Shown here: positions 39,951-53,560 of the stretch, piece after piece
How positions within the stretch are numbered: the first letter of the stretch is position 1
How the letters are laid out: each line of letters begins with the position of its first letter
Origin: Elysia chlorotica
Taxonomy: Eukaryota; Mollusca; Gastropoda; Plakobranchidae
Length of the DNA: 64,000 nucleotides
Assembly: GCA_003991915.1 (NCBI GenBank)
Contig: RQTK01000013.1
Coordinates: 529,899 to 593,898, forward strand
Direction of reading: 5' to 3'
The notes under the pieces: model-generated
Database searches by the model: none
What the model was told of the DNA's origin: nothing
What the model saw: the letters and a program-made list of their open reading frames with translations, nothing else
Program-made: the position numbers and the translations under genes

Positions 39951-39993
<43 letters not shown>

Positions 39994-39999
39994 GTATTA

Positions 40000-40072
<73 letters not shown>
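39945..40072. repeat. TTA microsatellite
   Basis: Two TTA/ATT runs with one interruption near 39990. Confidence 0.96.
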
Positions 40073-40248
40073 AGGTATTATTACTAGTACAGAACCCACG
40101 AAATTCGTGGGCATTGTGGGATTCGCAAAGCTAGAGGGTTAGAGGTGAATTTGAATTGTGCTAAAACTAAAAATTATGTTCCTTTCAAATCCATACCTTT
40201 AATTTCACAACGCTATTAAAAGCTGTTAAAAACGCTTATAGGACGTCT

Positions 40249-40251
40249 TTC

Positions 40252-40324
<73 letters not shown>

Positions 40325-40357
40325 CGTTGCTCTTGCTGCTGCTGCTGCTGCTACTGT
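40249..40357. repeat. TTG then CTG microsatellite
   Basis: About 26 TTG units, then a short CTG run. Confidence 0.96.
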
Positions 40358-41911
40358 CGACATTGACATTAAATATTCGTCCACATTCAGGTTTGGAAGT
40401 CTACTAGTTTATTGTACAGATATGGAGACAATAGTTATAGTTAGTTATTTGTGTTTTCACCCAGTTCAGTATCTCAACTGATAAAACACCCTTTTCGCTT
40501 TGTCTCGACTGACTTTGATTAATTATCTCATTAATAATATATCTAAGTAACACCTGTGGTTTTAGAGCATGGGTGTCGAGGAATATTTTGTCGCATTAAA
40601 GCCACATGAATATTATCCGTTTACTTTCATTAGCTAAATGGTATTCCAATTCAATTGATCTACACTGTTCGTATTTAGCAAGCTGGATATCTTTCCCCGT
40701 ATATATCTATGTGATTTTCGAAAATTTTGAAAAAACACTTTTTTGTGAAGAGACGTGGTATTTCCTAACTCTTCAGATAATTTTGTGTTTGAGTGTGCTT
40801 TTATTTCTAGTATTATTCTTTCGATTGTAAGAAAGTGGAACAAGAGTCTATGCCGAACCAGACTTGTATTATTTTTATGGCACGTCAGTACGGTAACGGA
40901 TACATTACAATGATTCTTAGATTGTTGTCACTTATAAATTTTGACGATTGGCGCAAAGCAATTACCCTGTAAGTGTTTTCTTGACTCTTTAGGTCCATGT
41001 CTGAAGACAGGGTTTGTCAGTGGCAATCTTTTTTTTAAATAATTTGTCACAATCCGTCTAAACTTTAAGTTTCCTAAAGAGAGTCATTAATTTTATATAA
41101 TTATCATCTTTGCCGCAAACAAAATTCGCCCTTAGTTTGCTGTGCTCTCAGTGTGTCGCAGTAATGACCTTTTAAATTTCATCAATTTTTAAGAAGCTTC
41201 TTGTAAAAGACCAACAAAAATATAACCCCCCCCCCCCCAAAACTGATCTTAATGAGAGAAAGACGACTCTCCATACAGTTGCTTCTATACTTTTTCCTTA
41301 TTGTAATTATTTATTTTGTTCAAAAATAGAAATATTTATATTTCGACAAAAAGATAATCTTTCTTTTTGCGACAAATATCTTGGTGACCGTCTGCACGTG
41401 AAAATCCATACCAGACGAGGCTGCCTCTAAAACCTTCCTTCACATCCTTATGTCATAGCTAGAACCTTTGAAATATTAATATACTTGGAAAGCGTGTATT
41501 CAGGCTTAGCATGCTAATTTCCACACTGATGATAAGGTATTACATAGTAGTATCTGGTTCACATGAGTGGCACAACCCACAAACAGAATGACAAAATTTA
41601 TTTCGCTTTATCATACTTTCGCCAATTATAAATTGGGGTCTGTGCCTATCAAGAAGTGATAGACAATTATTTAATAAGATGTTTTAAACTTATTTATAAG
41701 GTGTCTAATGTTAATATCTGGAGTTCTTTGAGTATTAAGATGCATTAACCTTAATTACTCCTATAAATTATTATTTTTACCGAATCCCGTGTGAGACAGT
41801 TTAGCCAAAAATTGTTTCAAAGAAAACTTTACTTTTCACAAAAATAATAGTGCTCTTATATCGATGCCAAATACACATGTGAAAAATTAAAATTCACATC
41901 CATCCTCTGAG

Positions 41912-42250
41912 ATGAATGTTTCAAAAAACAAAATGGAGAGCATGTTTTTGGAAGAGGAACCAACTGAGACATCAACTAAAGTCGCTAGAGACCCAGAAGA
42001 GAACATAGAATCGCACGATACTGACATAGAGCACACTAACCTTACTCTCTATGGTGGCCCAGAAGGTGATGCAAGCAGAAGATATAAGCAGGACCATAGA
42101 TATCATAGAGATACGAAAGTGCACAGGGACGATCAAAGAGAGCATCGGGTACACATGCCGCACTTTCCCCATGTGAACTTCCACAACCTGCTGCGGCACC
42201 AGGAGAGCCACCCTCCTCTAACACCCGAGATGAAGAAAGAGTTCTTTGAG
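41912..42250 (+). CDS. Alternative first coding exon E (different ending), unidentified gene
   Basis: ATG with an in-frame TAA 24 bases upstream (41888). It encodes 113 residues: an acidic N half (EEEPTETST), a His/Arg/Asp-rich middle with RYKQDHRYHRDTKVHRDD, and an ending PLTPEMKKEFFE at a phase-0 donor GTAAGC. Its end does not carry the motif of exons A to D, but its position, phase and stop-bounded ATG are the same, so it may be a further first exon of the same gene or of another one. After the donor the frame runs into TC-rich intron. Confidence 0.55.
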
Positions 42251-42635
42251 GTAAGCTGCTTTTGCCAGGTACTTCTATTCCCATCGGTACATCACATTAG
42301 TCATATCTTACTGTCTCTTTCTGTCTCTCTACATCTGTCTACCTCTGTCTCTTTCTGCCTCTCTGCATCTGTCTGCGCCTTGTCTCTGTTTGTTTCTATC
42401 GATGGTCCACTCTCTTTCTCTCTCTATCTCGATTTCTCTCTCGAAATTCCATTCCATTCCTCCCTCTTCAGAATTCGTTCTCTTTTTATTTTTTACTCTT
42501 CTTCCTTAACTGTCAACCAACCAATCTGTCTTTTCCTATCTCTGTCCCATACCACAGAACAGAGTAATAAATTAAGAAGTCAACGTTGGAGTGATATTTG
42601 AATGAGGAAAGCTCTTGTTTTGTAAAAGGAACGAG

Positions 42636-42745
42636 AAGAGAGACAGAGACAGAGCGAGAGAGAGAGAGAGACAGAGAGAGACACAGACAGACACACACAC
42701 ACAGACAGACAAACAGAGATACAGACAGACAGACAAACAGAGTCA
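42636..42745. repeat. GA/CA-rich simple sequence
   Basis: Mixed GAGA, CACA and GACA units in the first 500 bases after exon E. Confidence 0.9.
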
Positions 42746-43937
42746 CAAAAAGAAAGAACAAGATAGTCTATACCCTGGTAAAGATACCATATAGAAACAA
42801 GGACTCAAGGGTGTGTGTCTATTTCTAAAGATTTAGCTGGTTCTGTTATTTTTTTTTGTTTTCTTTCCTGGAAATATTTGGAGACAAAGGGGATTTTGCA
42901 ATACAATGGAATTTTGAAGCAACTTCTTAGAGTCTCCTGGTGTAGTGGGTGAAATAGTGATAACAGTTACTATTATTTTTTATTTTTTCTTTGCTCATTT
43001 TAAGTTCATCGTTAATACATTTGTCGATCTCAACTATGTTTCCACGAGCTCAGGGTAAGTGTTTAACTGAAGGGGTTGACAAATTTTATGTGGAAACATA
43101 CACTTTCCATGATCTCCCATTGTTTGAATGTTGGCTTGCAGATGTCCCATGCAGGTTCTTGGGAGTAATGGAAGATTTCAAAAAACGTCAGTATCTGAGA
43201 CAAGTATAATAACTTTCGTTAATTTCATTCCGTGTTTTGCTCTTCTTATGTTGTGTGTCTTTAATGTATACGGAAAAAACTTACAATGGTAGTTATCCAA
43301 GTGTTTTTCCATTGAAGACATAATAAACGTTCGATTGTCTTTCGAAACGAACCCACACGTTAAAGATTGATAAGTCATTTAGAAGGTATGCCACGTGGCA
43401 ATTTTTCCTTGGGAATAGTATTGTTACAAATGCTCGACTATTTCCAAAATTATCATCTTTATTGCCAATTGCTTGATATCTATTGCAACACAGGGCTTAT
43501 AGTAATGTACATATTTATTTACCTTTGTTTCGTTTTTCTTTTCTATCTATTTCAAAATCAAAATATGGCCGTTATTGCAAAAGCCACTATGACTGTTACT
43601 ACCACAGCTGCTAGGACCATTAATACCGCCATCATTAATAATGCCACTTCATCTAATGACACCAATACCGAAACTGTCAACAGCACCGTTACTTCCTATA
43701 ATACGGCATACTCCAGGTCTTCAGCCATGATAGTGAGGGGAAATACGTGAAATATTGAGGTGATAAGAAGAAGACAGACAATCGTAGAAGTCTCTGAGTG
43801 TCAGAGGACAGACAATCATAAAGCATGTCATGAATATTGGTGGAAAAGGAATATCTTGGTATGACTCTCATATTGCTAATGTTTTCCTGGAACTAGATCT
43901 AGGATCTTTCTAATCCCAAGGTCAACTATCGTGTCCA

Positions 43938-44000
43938 TGACGGCTTGTGTTTCTATTGAGTTGCATTCGCCTAACGGCTTGTGTTTCTATTGAGTTGCAG
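43938..44000 (+). repeat. Short direct duplication
   Basis: ACGGCTTGTGTTTCTATTGA followed by GTTGCA occurs twice about 35 bases apart. Confidence 0.8.
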
Positions 44001-44253
44001 TCACCTGCATCACCCCCACCCCCTTTTTTACCCGCAATTCATACAAATTGAAAATCACTATGGCGTGGATATACTTTTTTTTTTAATTTTTGGAAATATA
44101 ATTGCAAACTTTATCGAAAGGATTATGTTGTGCTGTATTGTCGTGTTAGAATCGTAATAAGGTTCAACTAGAAATCACCTCTTTGATCTCCAGTATAGAT
44201 TGGTAATCAAAGCTTAGACATTGTTCTTTAGGACTAATGGTCTTTCGTTGACA

Positions 44254-44256
44254 GAC

Positions 44257-44330
<74 letters not shown>
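44254..44330. repeat. GATA microsatellite
   Basis: About 18 GATA units, the reverse complement of the common TATC tracts. Confidence 0.97.
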
Positions 44331-47300
44331 TCGTAGTAGTCTCTGAGTGTCAGCGGTCTCTGAGCTTTCGTCCTTTTTCCTGGAACCATAAAGAAAAAGC
44401 AGCTGTTTTGTAGCTGCATTGTACTAGTTGTAGTAGTTATTTTTGTTGTAAAGAGTATTGTTACATGAATAGCTCTGAGTTAGGCACACGTAATAGGACT
44501 TTGAAATAAATCTGCAGAAACAAGTAAAAAGTATAAGCCATCTTGGGGCAAACCCATGGTTGTGTCAATGTCACATGAGGGTCACGGTGACTGACATGAT
44601 AGTTAAGCTCCACATCTCTTTCTCCTTAGGATTCCCCTACGCTGAAGGCCAGAGTACAGTTGCAAGTAGGAATCACGGAGGAAAAATTGAATGCAGGTTT
44701 TATATATAAAGGAATGTGAATGGGATGGACTATATTTAACAATCATCATACAATAGAAACATGAAGGGTGTAAAACGTGTCCAAATTTTTACGGATGTTG
44801 AAGCGGATATAGGGAAAAGGACACGACAAACGTAGCCATTGTCATGTAAACCATGGGAACTGAAGCAAAACGTAATTCAACCCATCGACCCCTCGTTTGG
44901 CCTATTATTAAGTCTTCTCTTTTCTCCTTAGATTGCGGCTATCTCCGGCTCGTCTTGGAAGAGCCTTGAAGAGTATACAAATATTTTACTTCATATGGCC
45001 CACTAAGTTTACATTACATAGACCTACATGACATGTTGTATTGAGAAAACTACAGCCTGAAATACGATGCATGTTAGAGGGTTTTCTTACCTTTTCGTGT
45101 GATTGGGTGCAGATAATACTACAAGTGATTGAAGGTGGAATTGTGTCCCATTGAACTAGATCTTTCGCATTAGTATAAGCATTCTGTTCATTTTTAATGC
45201 CACGGTGTTTTTGAACCTTTTTTCTTAATTTTGTTGGGAAAATTCCAAGTTCAGTGTAAGTGTGTGTTTAATTATTTTCCGAAGAATATGAAAACTTGAA
45301 CATAATTATTTTGCTTTTTGAAAGGCAGCAAAGTGGTTTACCTTTTTTCCGTTTGCGTTTGTTGCTTTGGTTAGAACTTCTTACTCAAATAAATATCAGT
45401 CCTTGAAATAGAAAGATGAAGTGAGACTTACCACAGATCATGGTTATTGACTGTTTTATTGATTCAGTCGAAAGGCAAATGTAGTATAGTAGTTAAACAT
45501 GTCCTCAAGGTTTTTAGCTGTTGGCAAGTCACAACAAAAACCAGGGCTATGGCTCGCAGCACTTATAGCGTGTATGTTGGGGAGTTAGCGGTATTTTCCG
45601 TTCCTAATTGATAGCGAAGATCAGGGACCGTAAAGCTGTAGAGAACATTAAATTTTTATTCATAAAAAAAAGAAAAAGTTGTTGTTACTAATCGTTACAA
45701 GAAGAGCGCAGTGCTCATTATGGTCTAAATTCCAGATTTGGCAATTATTCCAGACAACATGTTTTATTTTAGTATGTTTGAGACAAAAAAAAGCATGTAA
45801 CTCTGTATAAGCCCTATACTATGGGGCGGTCTATCTTTAATTTATTAATAATTATTGTTGGAACGTAATGGATGATGGCCGAAGCCAAAAAAAAACTTAC
45901 CTTTGTTACATTTCTTAAAAATTAATGTTAATTACAAATAATGTCTTGACTGTCCTTGCCTTTTTCCCCGAACATAATTCAGTTACTATTCGGGCGTTAA
46001 TCAAAATAGACTTTAGAAAAAACTTAAACTGGAATAGGTGATAACCACAAAGAGGTGCACTCGTTCGAAATTCATAACGAGCTAGAACTGTTTTAAAGCA
46101 GTGTATTTTGCAAGTTGTGCGGTTTAATTTTCTTTGTTCCTATGCCAGTGATTATAACCAGAGTAAGTCTTCAGTATCAAAATATTTTGCAGAGCTTACA
46201 TTATTGTGTAAATAGCAAAAGCAGTATGGGTATTTTGCATTTGGTTTTCTATTATCATAAAACTTGTTCTGTGAGGTTGTTTTTTTAATCGTTGTTAAAG
46301 TCATTCTAGAATTTAATTTTTTTGAGTGAGTGATTTAATTTCAGTGGAATTGTTGTGAAGGTGATTGAAATATAGAACACATAAATCTTTAAGTCACATT
46401 AACCAACTATAGTATTTTGTGTATTAATAGTGATTTCTCCATGCAGTGGAACGTAACAATGGCGTTACTTGGAATACTTTGAATTCAAATGTGTATTGGA
46501 AAGAATTTAAATTAAAGTCAGGTTTATGATGACATTCACCTTTATTTTATATTAATTAATCTCCGTGACAATACGGGTAAAATATTGGTGTGTTCTACAG
46601 TTTTTTATGTATTTGGTGAAAGATTAATGGTAGTAAATTCTGCAGTAAACGGATGAGTTATAATGCGTGTATGAAAATAGCCATTATTTCATTCTGATAA
46701 CAAAAGCTGTTAGAAGATAACCAAAGATACACCCAAAGACAGAAAGAGGTGGGAGAGGGTAGAGAGGTATGCTGAATGGGAAGGGTTCAAAATGTTTGTG
46801 TGGAAAGGTGGGTGGGGGTAAATTAAGAGAACAGATGGCATGAGTGCTTCCTGAGAGATAGAGTGTTGACAATATTTAGTTGAGTGGTCAGTGTTTGACC
46901 AGTGTTTTGTAACACTCACTCACTTAATGGTTGGAGCATTATATCTAAAACTGCTTTGGGAATACAGCGAATACAGGTATGTGGGTAGACGGCTTACTTT
47001 CGTGTATCTCTAAGTTCGCAGAGGACCAAAAACAGCCCTTCCTTGAATATAATTCTGGAGGCATTCTCTTGCTAACTTCATTGTGTTGGTTAAACCTGCG
47101 GATTCAATGTTTTTTTTTTTCAAAAATTGTAATTAGAACCAGTAATAAGCTGGTAATAACCTCACAGTTGGAAAAGTATCTGAACACGATACATTTATTT
47201 TGTATTTTGACACAAAAATGAAAATTATACTATAGCACTGCCATGGACTAGAAAAAAAAATTAAATTGAATTACGAGTAAATTAAATAAATGAATGATGC

Positions 47301-48248
47301 ATTCTGGTTTTCTAAAAAGTATTTCAACTTTTATCTTGAACCAGTTTGAAAGCACACATATTTGTCGTTTGTGTAATGTAGTTGTCTTTTTTGTTTGCTC
47401 TTTTTATTCCTTTCACCAAGGTGTCCTGAACGCTCGGCTCTAGTTCTTTGACATTTTTAATATCGAAAAATGACAAAATGTTCAGGATTTTGTTTCGAAA
47501 CAGATCGACAGCTCTCATGATTTTGAATTGCCTAGTTCATTAAAATTGTATTTTTTATATTCCTTTTTAAATATCAACACGCTTTTCTTTAAAGAGAGAT
47601 TAAATCTTTCAACAAACTAAATTAAATCGCAGAGTGTTATGAAGTAAAAATTGAAAACAAAATATTACTGTTCAACTTTCTTAACAAAGAGACGAAGAAT
47701 TGCTGATCAATAAAGTTTGTGATTGTCATGATCAGAGTCAGAATGGACCAGTATGATTGGGTTGTGGCGTGTCAGGTTTATGTCTTAGTTCGAGCAAACA
47801 CGACTTTATTATTATAAGTGCAACAGTGGTTTATGGCATGTTGTAAAAATAGAATGCGAGAGAGAAGTCTGGGATACATGTATGGAGACAGAGACAGAGA
47901 CAGACAGAGACAGAAAAGGTGGATGATGGATGGCGAACGATAAAAAATTGACTAATTTAAACGCACATAGAAAAACTTCAATAGGAAAAGCGGGCACCAA
48001 AATGAAAGAAATCCGGATGTGGACAGACAAAAAGGACACTTTAGTTTAGAAATCAAGATAGATAACTAGGATGCACGAGAAACATACAGACAGATACTGA
48101 AAGTCATAGGGAGGGAAACACAACAATGTGTAGACGAGAAAGAGGAATGGAGAAGAAAACCCTCTAAATGTTCCTGTAAAAAGTATTTCTCTTTTGTTTG
48201 TTGATTCAGTCTCTTCTATTTTGTTTTCTTTATTCTATGTTAACTCAC

Positions 48249-48560
<312 letters not shown>

Positions 48561-50114
48561 ATCTCTTTACACATTTATCTTTCTTTTTCAATATTGTTCA
48601 TCTGATTCTTCTCGTTACTTTACCTTCTTTTGAAAAGGAAACCAAAACGTGATCCGATAATTAATCTGCGTATTTTTGCGGAAGTCAGGAAAATATCAAT
48701 CGTGTTATACATTCAACTTTTTACCCCTGTATGAAGAACAATGATATGCATGTATAATTCTTTTTTTTTTTACTTGTGTCCTTTGCTCTGCAGCTTAATT
48801 CTGTTACCATAGCATCCCAATTATGTAATGAATTATATCATATTTAAATATTTTTGGTAACTCTTAATGGATCCTTGAATTTAGGTCGTATGTCGTGTTT
48901 TAAGAGTTGCAAAATAGTATTTTTTAATCTTTATTATTATGTTATGCAGCGTATGTTACTATACCTGTAATATCGGATAATTTTCATACTTGTACCACAT
49001 TTTGTTGCTAAATAACATTGAACTGTAAAGTTTGAAAACAGTACGTAAACATTTTATGTCATGCTGGCTATTTGCAGTCACTTAACCAGTGTAATTTATG
49101 TTAATGAGCACACACAATCTGGTTGAACAAAGCTGCAGGGATCTGTAAGAATCAGTGATCAATACCGAACCTTTTATCAAACACTTCTCTTTAATCGAGT
49201 ACAAGATTGCCTATGAATGAGCGGACTGATGGGAGACGCATGTCTTGTTTTCAAAGTTGATTCTCCTTTCCGCTAATGGGGCCTAAAAGAGATCTATGCC
49301 AATGTTGCACATAGCCCAGTACGTTTCTGAGATTTGCCACTGGTGATTTGGAATGGCCGATGTCTTTTCGATTCAACAGTTTTATATGACTAGAATTTCC
49401 AAATTCAAAACCATTGTCTGAAGGCAAAAAAGGGACATCACGACTCTAGAGAATGATAGGATCTTGGGGGGCATTTTTTGCTACAATGATTATGCTTGCT
49501 TTAAAATGGATTTACCTTTACGTGATTTTATGACGAATTAGGACGCAGTGTATAATGATAAACTTTTAGTAAAATGTAGTGGGTTTGCTAGTAGTAAGGG
49601 GATCTAGAAATGGACCGTAAAGACTTCTTACTTCATCGATATAATTATAGAATCTATGAAAGACGATGCACTGAGTTCTTGGATGAGTAAATACGTCTTA
49701 CAAAGAATAATGTTTACAGCGGGGATGGAAAAGGGAAAATGATATAACGATGATATCATTGATGACGAATGTCACGAATCCGGTACAAATGATCACCAGT
49801 CTATTCACAAAGTCTCTGTCGTACATTTTAGTAGTTGTTTCAGAAATTTGAAAGTTAAATATTTTTTTCATTATAACGATAATAGGAACTTTTTAATGTT
49901 TCATCACGGATTTGAATTTTTGCGTTGCATATTAACGTGGGTGTATTTTGAAAAATGTATACACCAATCAACACTATGAAAAAAATGGGTGGAAATTATA
50001 GGAACTTGTTAACATTTTTTCCTCAACTTCCTTTTGCGCATGTAATTCGAAGACAACATTCGTTTTTCATGTTTGTTTGTTTTTTTGTTCAAAATAAACT
50101 TATAACATAATTAC

Positions 50115-50117
<3 letters not shown>

Positions 50118-50154
<37 letters not shown>
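50118..50154. repeat. AT/GT microsatellite
   Basis: Short AT run followed by about 16 GT units. Confidence 0.93.
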
Positions 50155-50155
<1 letters not shown>

Positions 50156-50796
50156 TACTGAAGCTTTGAATGCCCGTGGGGGGAAGCCAGTTCTGTTCAG
50201 GATTCCGTTCTCTACTCTTTGCCCATTGCCTGCGCTAGAGAATCAGCCCCGCCAGAATTATAATCACAGTAGTTATTTGGTTGAGTGAAGGGCGATGCGC
50301 CTGGATAGTACGCGCTTTACTTAAACAGCCGCGCTGGGCACGACCAGGGTCAATCTGCACCAAGAGGTTTAGAACGCCTGGTAGGATCAGATCTAAACAA
50401 CCTGGCAACTGGTGAAATGGTAGCCACCTCTCGCCAGAATCTCCCACTTCAGAAAAATTGTTCTCAAATACGTAAAATAAGCACACACACACATACACTC
50501 ACACACACAGAGGCAAATAACCCTCCGTCCCCGTGTAAGGCCTGCAATTGGGAACGACTGGATCTCTTTTTATCTGTTTTCACCCTTCTCCTGAGCAAAT
50601 TGATATCTCTGCCATGTTCTGCTACTATAAGCTCGAAGATAGGCAAGTTTCAGTGTTTTTCATCATTCTGCCCACTCTAGGATCTTTGGTACCGCAGACT
50701 CGCCTCTATAATTATTCAATTTCATCATGGGTCGCTGCATTTTGTTTTTGGTAAGGAGGTTGGTTGGACATCTATAAACAATGCCTCCCTGTCAAG

Positions 50797-51157
50797 GGCG
50801 TATTTCCGTGGATAGTCAATAATTGTGCATGTTTATCTTGATACAATACTACCGGATCAAGTTAAAGGCATATTGCTCCGCCTTGCCTTTCTCTAAGTCA
50901 AGTAACACAGTTAAGAATGCATATTATATACTTCATTTACTACCAATATTATCCAAAGTTCCTTTTCTATTTATTTCACAAAAAATGATAAGTATTTGTC
51001 CGTCCAAATCGATTAGAGAAAACTTATATTTCTTTAATATCAAGGTACCAAAATCATTTTAAAAAATATATTTATAATGTATTAAGTAATATTTTCGATC
51101 CTTTTTACATTACGGATACAATTTATCAATATGAGAAATGTCCATCTCTATCATTCC

Positions 51158-51227
<70 letters not shown>

Positions 51228-51475
51228 AGGGCGTATTTCCGAGGATAGTTAATTATTATGCTTCTTTAAAACAAAGGATGTCCAATTAGACAAAACTTGT
51301 ATTTCGTTAATATTAAGGTACCAAATTCATACAAAATATTCATATATTTTTTTCATTTCTATTATCATAGCGAATACAATTTATCAATATGAAAAATGTC
51401 CATCTCTATAATTCTCACTCATTCTCTCTTTCTCTCTCTCTCTCTCTTTCTCTCTCGCTCTCTCTTTCTCACCTT
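50797..51475 (+). repeat. Diverged tandem duplication with TC tracts
   Basis: AAGGGCGTATTTCCGNGGATAG, TTAATATNAAGGTACCAAA and AATACAATTTATCAATATGA, GAAAAATGTCCATCTCTAT recur in the same order in 50797-51224 and 51225-51475; each half ends in a TC microsatellite. Confidence 0.75.
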
Positions 51476-51479
51476 TTAT

Positions 51480-52060
51480 TGTTTAATTGTTTATCACTTT
51501 TTAAAAGTGTGCGGGGGGAGTATTGCTTTTTATTTGTGAGTAGAAAACTAAGCACAGCTGCAACCTCATGGACCCCTTTATTTAGTTTATATGATTTGGA
51601 GAATGTGGCGTTATCGACACCTTTATTTAGTTTGAATGATTTGGAGAATGTGGCGTTATCGACACTTTTTGTTTAGTTTGAATGATTTGGAGAATGTGGC
51701 ATTATCGACACCTTTTGTTTAGTTTGGATGATTTGGAGAATGTGGCGTTATGGACCCCTTTTGTTTAGTTTGACTGATTTGGAGAATGTGGCGTTATGGT
51801 CCCCTTTTGTTTAGTTTGAATGATTTGGAGAATGTGGCGTTATCGACAACTTTATTTAGTTTGGATGATTTTGAGAATGTGGCGTTATGGACAACTTTAT
51901 TTAGTTTGGATGATTTTGAGAATGTGGCGTTATGGACCCCTTTACGGGGGCAATAATTACTTCTTATTTGTGCGTAGAAAACTAAACACAGTTGTAAACT
52001 CATGGTTACCTTTATTTAGTTTGAATGATTTGGAGAATGTGGCGTTGATTCAAAAAAGAG
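51480..52060 (+). repeat. 46-base minisatellite inside a larger direct repeat
   Basis: About nine units of TTTAGTTTGAATGATTTGG plus AGAATGTGGCGTTATCGACA between about 51570 and 51945. The flanking block GTAGAAAACTAAGCACAGC occurs on both sides (51540 and 51975), so the array sits within a higher-order duplication. The frame stays open by chance over several units; not a gene. Confidence 0.85.
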
Positions 52061-52075
52061 CATTCCTAATTCATG

Positions 52076-52620
52076 GCAATTTGTTGAATATAGTTCACGT
52101 AGAAACGGACACACTATCTTGTCAACATTAACAAAATAGTGAATACTAGAAATCCATTGTGAAAACGCAATAACCTTATTAATAAATTGAAATTTAAAAA
52201 TACAACTCAAGAACGTCTAAATCTAAACTTGACAATATATCTAGGTATATAATCGATCTAAACATCAGCGTTCACTGCGGCAAGATGTCTAAAGCGTATA
52301 CACAGAGTATAAATATATCTCACTCTCTACAAAATCTTAATCATTCTATCACTCTGCTATTATATACACTATACACAGATAATTATACTAGGCATGACTA
52401 GCTCATCCAAAAACATCGGAGAACATTCGAGAAAATTCAAGCCCCTAGCTCACATAATTATTTATTAACACTATTCACCTCCTTACTTGTTAGACAAACT
52501 TCGAGAGGTTTCTAGAATTAACTAGAAAGACCCAGACCCTGAGCCCGTAACAGGCGATTTGGTGAACACTACTCACGCGGTACATGCTTGCATAGTAGCG
52601 CACACGTAAACAATGTCAGA
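52076..52620 (+). repeat. Dispersed non-coding repeat, copy 3
   Basis: Copy of the 22408-22980 element with the same block order, ending in ACTCACGCGGTACATGC and CACACGTAAACAATGTC. It directly follows the 46-base minisatellite region. Confidence 0.75.
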
Positions 52621-53560
52621 AATTATTCCCTCACACAGCCTAACATCTATGATTATGCACTATATTAAAACTTATTATACATTATTGTTATTTCATTATA
52701 CATATATGTTTATTAACATAAAATAGAAAAAGACAAGAAGCACACACAGCGTATAATATTAAACTTTATATAATTATTAAAATAATCGTGTGTTCCCCTT
52801 GCTCAATGCTTTCAGCATTGCGTCTTAATTTTGACTGTAGTTGTTTGTTTGTTTTTGTGTGGATGTTCTTACAATAATATCACGACTGGACACACGTTGT
52901 GATACTGTCAGATCTCTCTATATTGTGGAAAATGTTTAAAGGTATACCACAGACCAGGTGTGTTCTTATTGCAACAAATTATGCCAGAAAAGCTCTGGTT
53001 TGCAATGCAGAATCCCTTTCTATAACAAAGAACTTATGCTGTCTACTAGTGTTAAGTCGAATTTGTGTTTGAGGTTGACCATGAGAATATGTCGATATCA
53101 AGTGCATGTAGATAGCTTTTCTATCAAAGAGATAATATTTCTATGAGTGTGTTTTAAGATAACCATAAATGCAACAACAAAACTATTTGTGATGTTGTTA
53201 GGGAAAGTTTTATGTTTTGATAACCCAACACGATAATACGTTGTTTACCAGCAGGTTTTGTCAACCCATGTGTAATTATGCTTCATTTGCCGTTTAGTGA
53301 ATATCGATATATCATTAGGCCAGTTAGACAGTATTTTCTTTGAGAATATGCACAACTTAGTAGAGAAGGAACGTTTGCTTTTATTCTCTTAGATTAACGT
53401 TTCAACATTTCGATGTTAACCTTTTGAACAATGTTTTGGACTCAGTGACTTTGGATTCAATAAACCCGAAAAAAGGCTAATAAAACCAAACTTCATGTGG
53501 ACTGTACTTTGACTGCAAATGAAAGCTTGCCTGATTCAAGGGTAACAGCTTGCTCCTGAC

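Noticed and set aside
43367-43750. 127-residue frame rich in Thr and Asn
   Set aside because: Low-complexity ACC/AAT-rich DNA with no start context or homology that I recognise.
50235-50498. Minus-strand 87-residue frame
   Set aside because: Partly translates a CA/GT-rich stretch and has no recognisable domain or splice signal.
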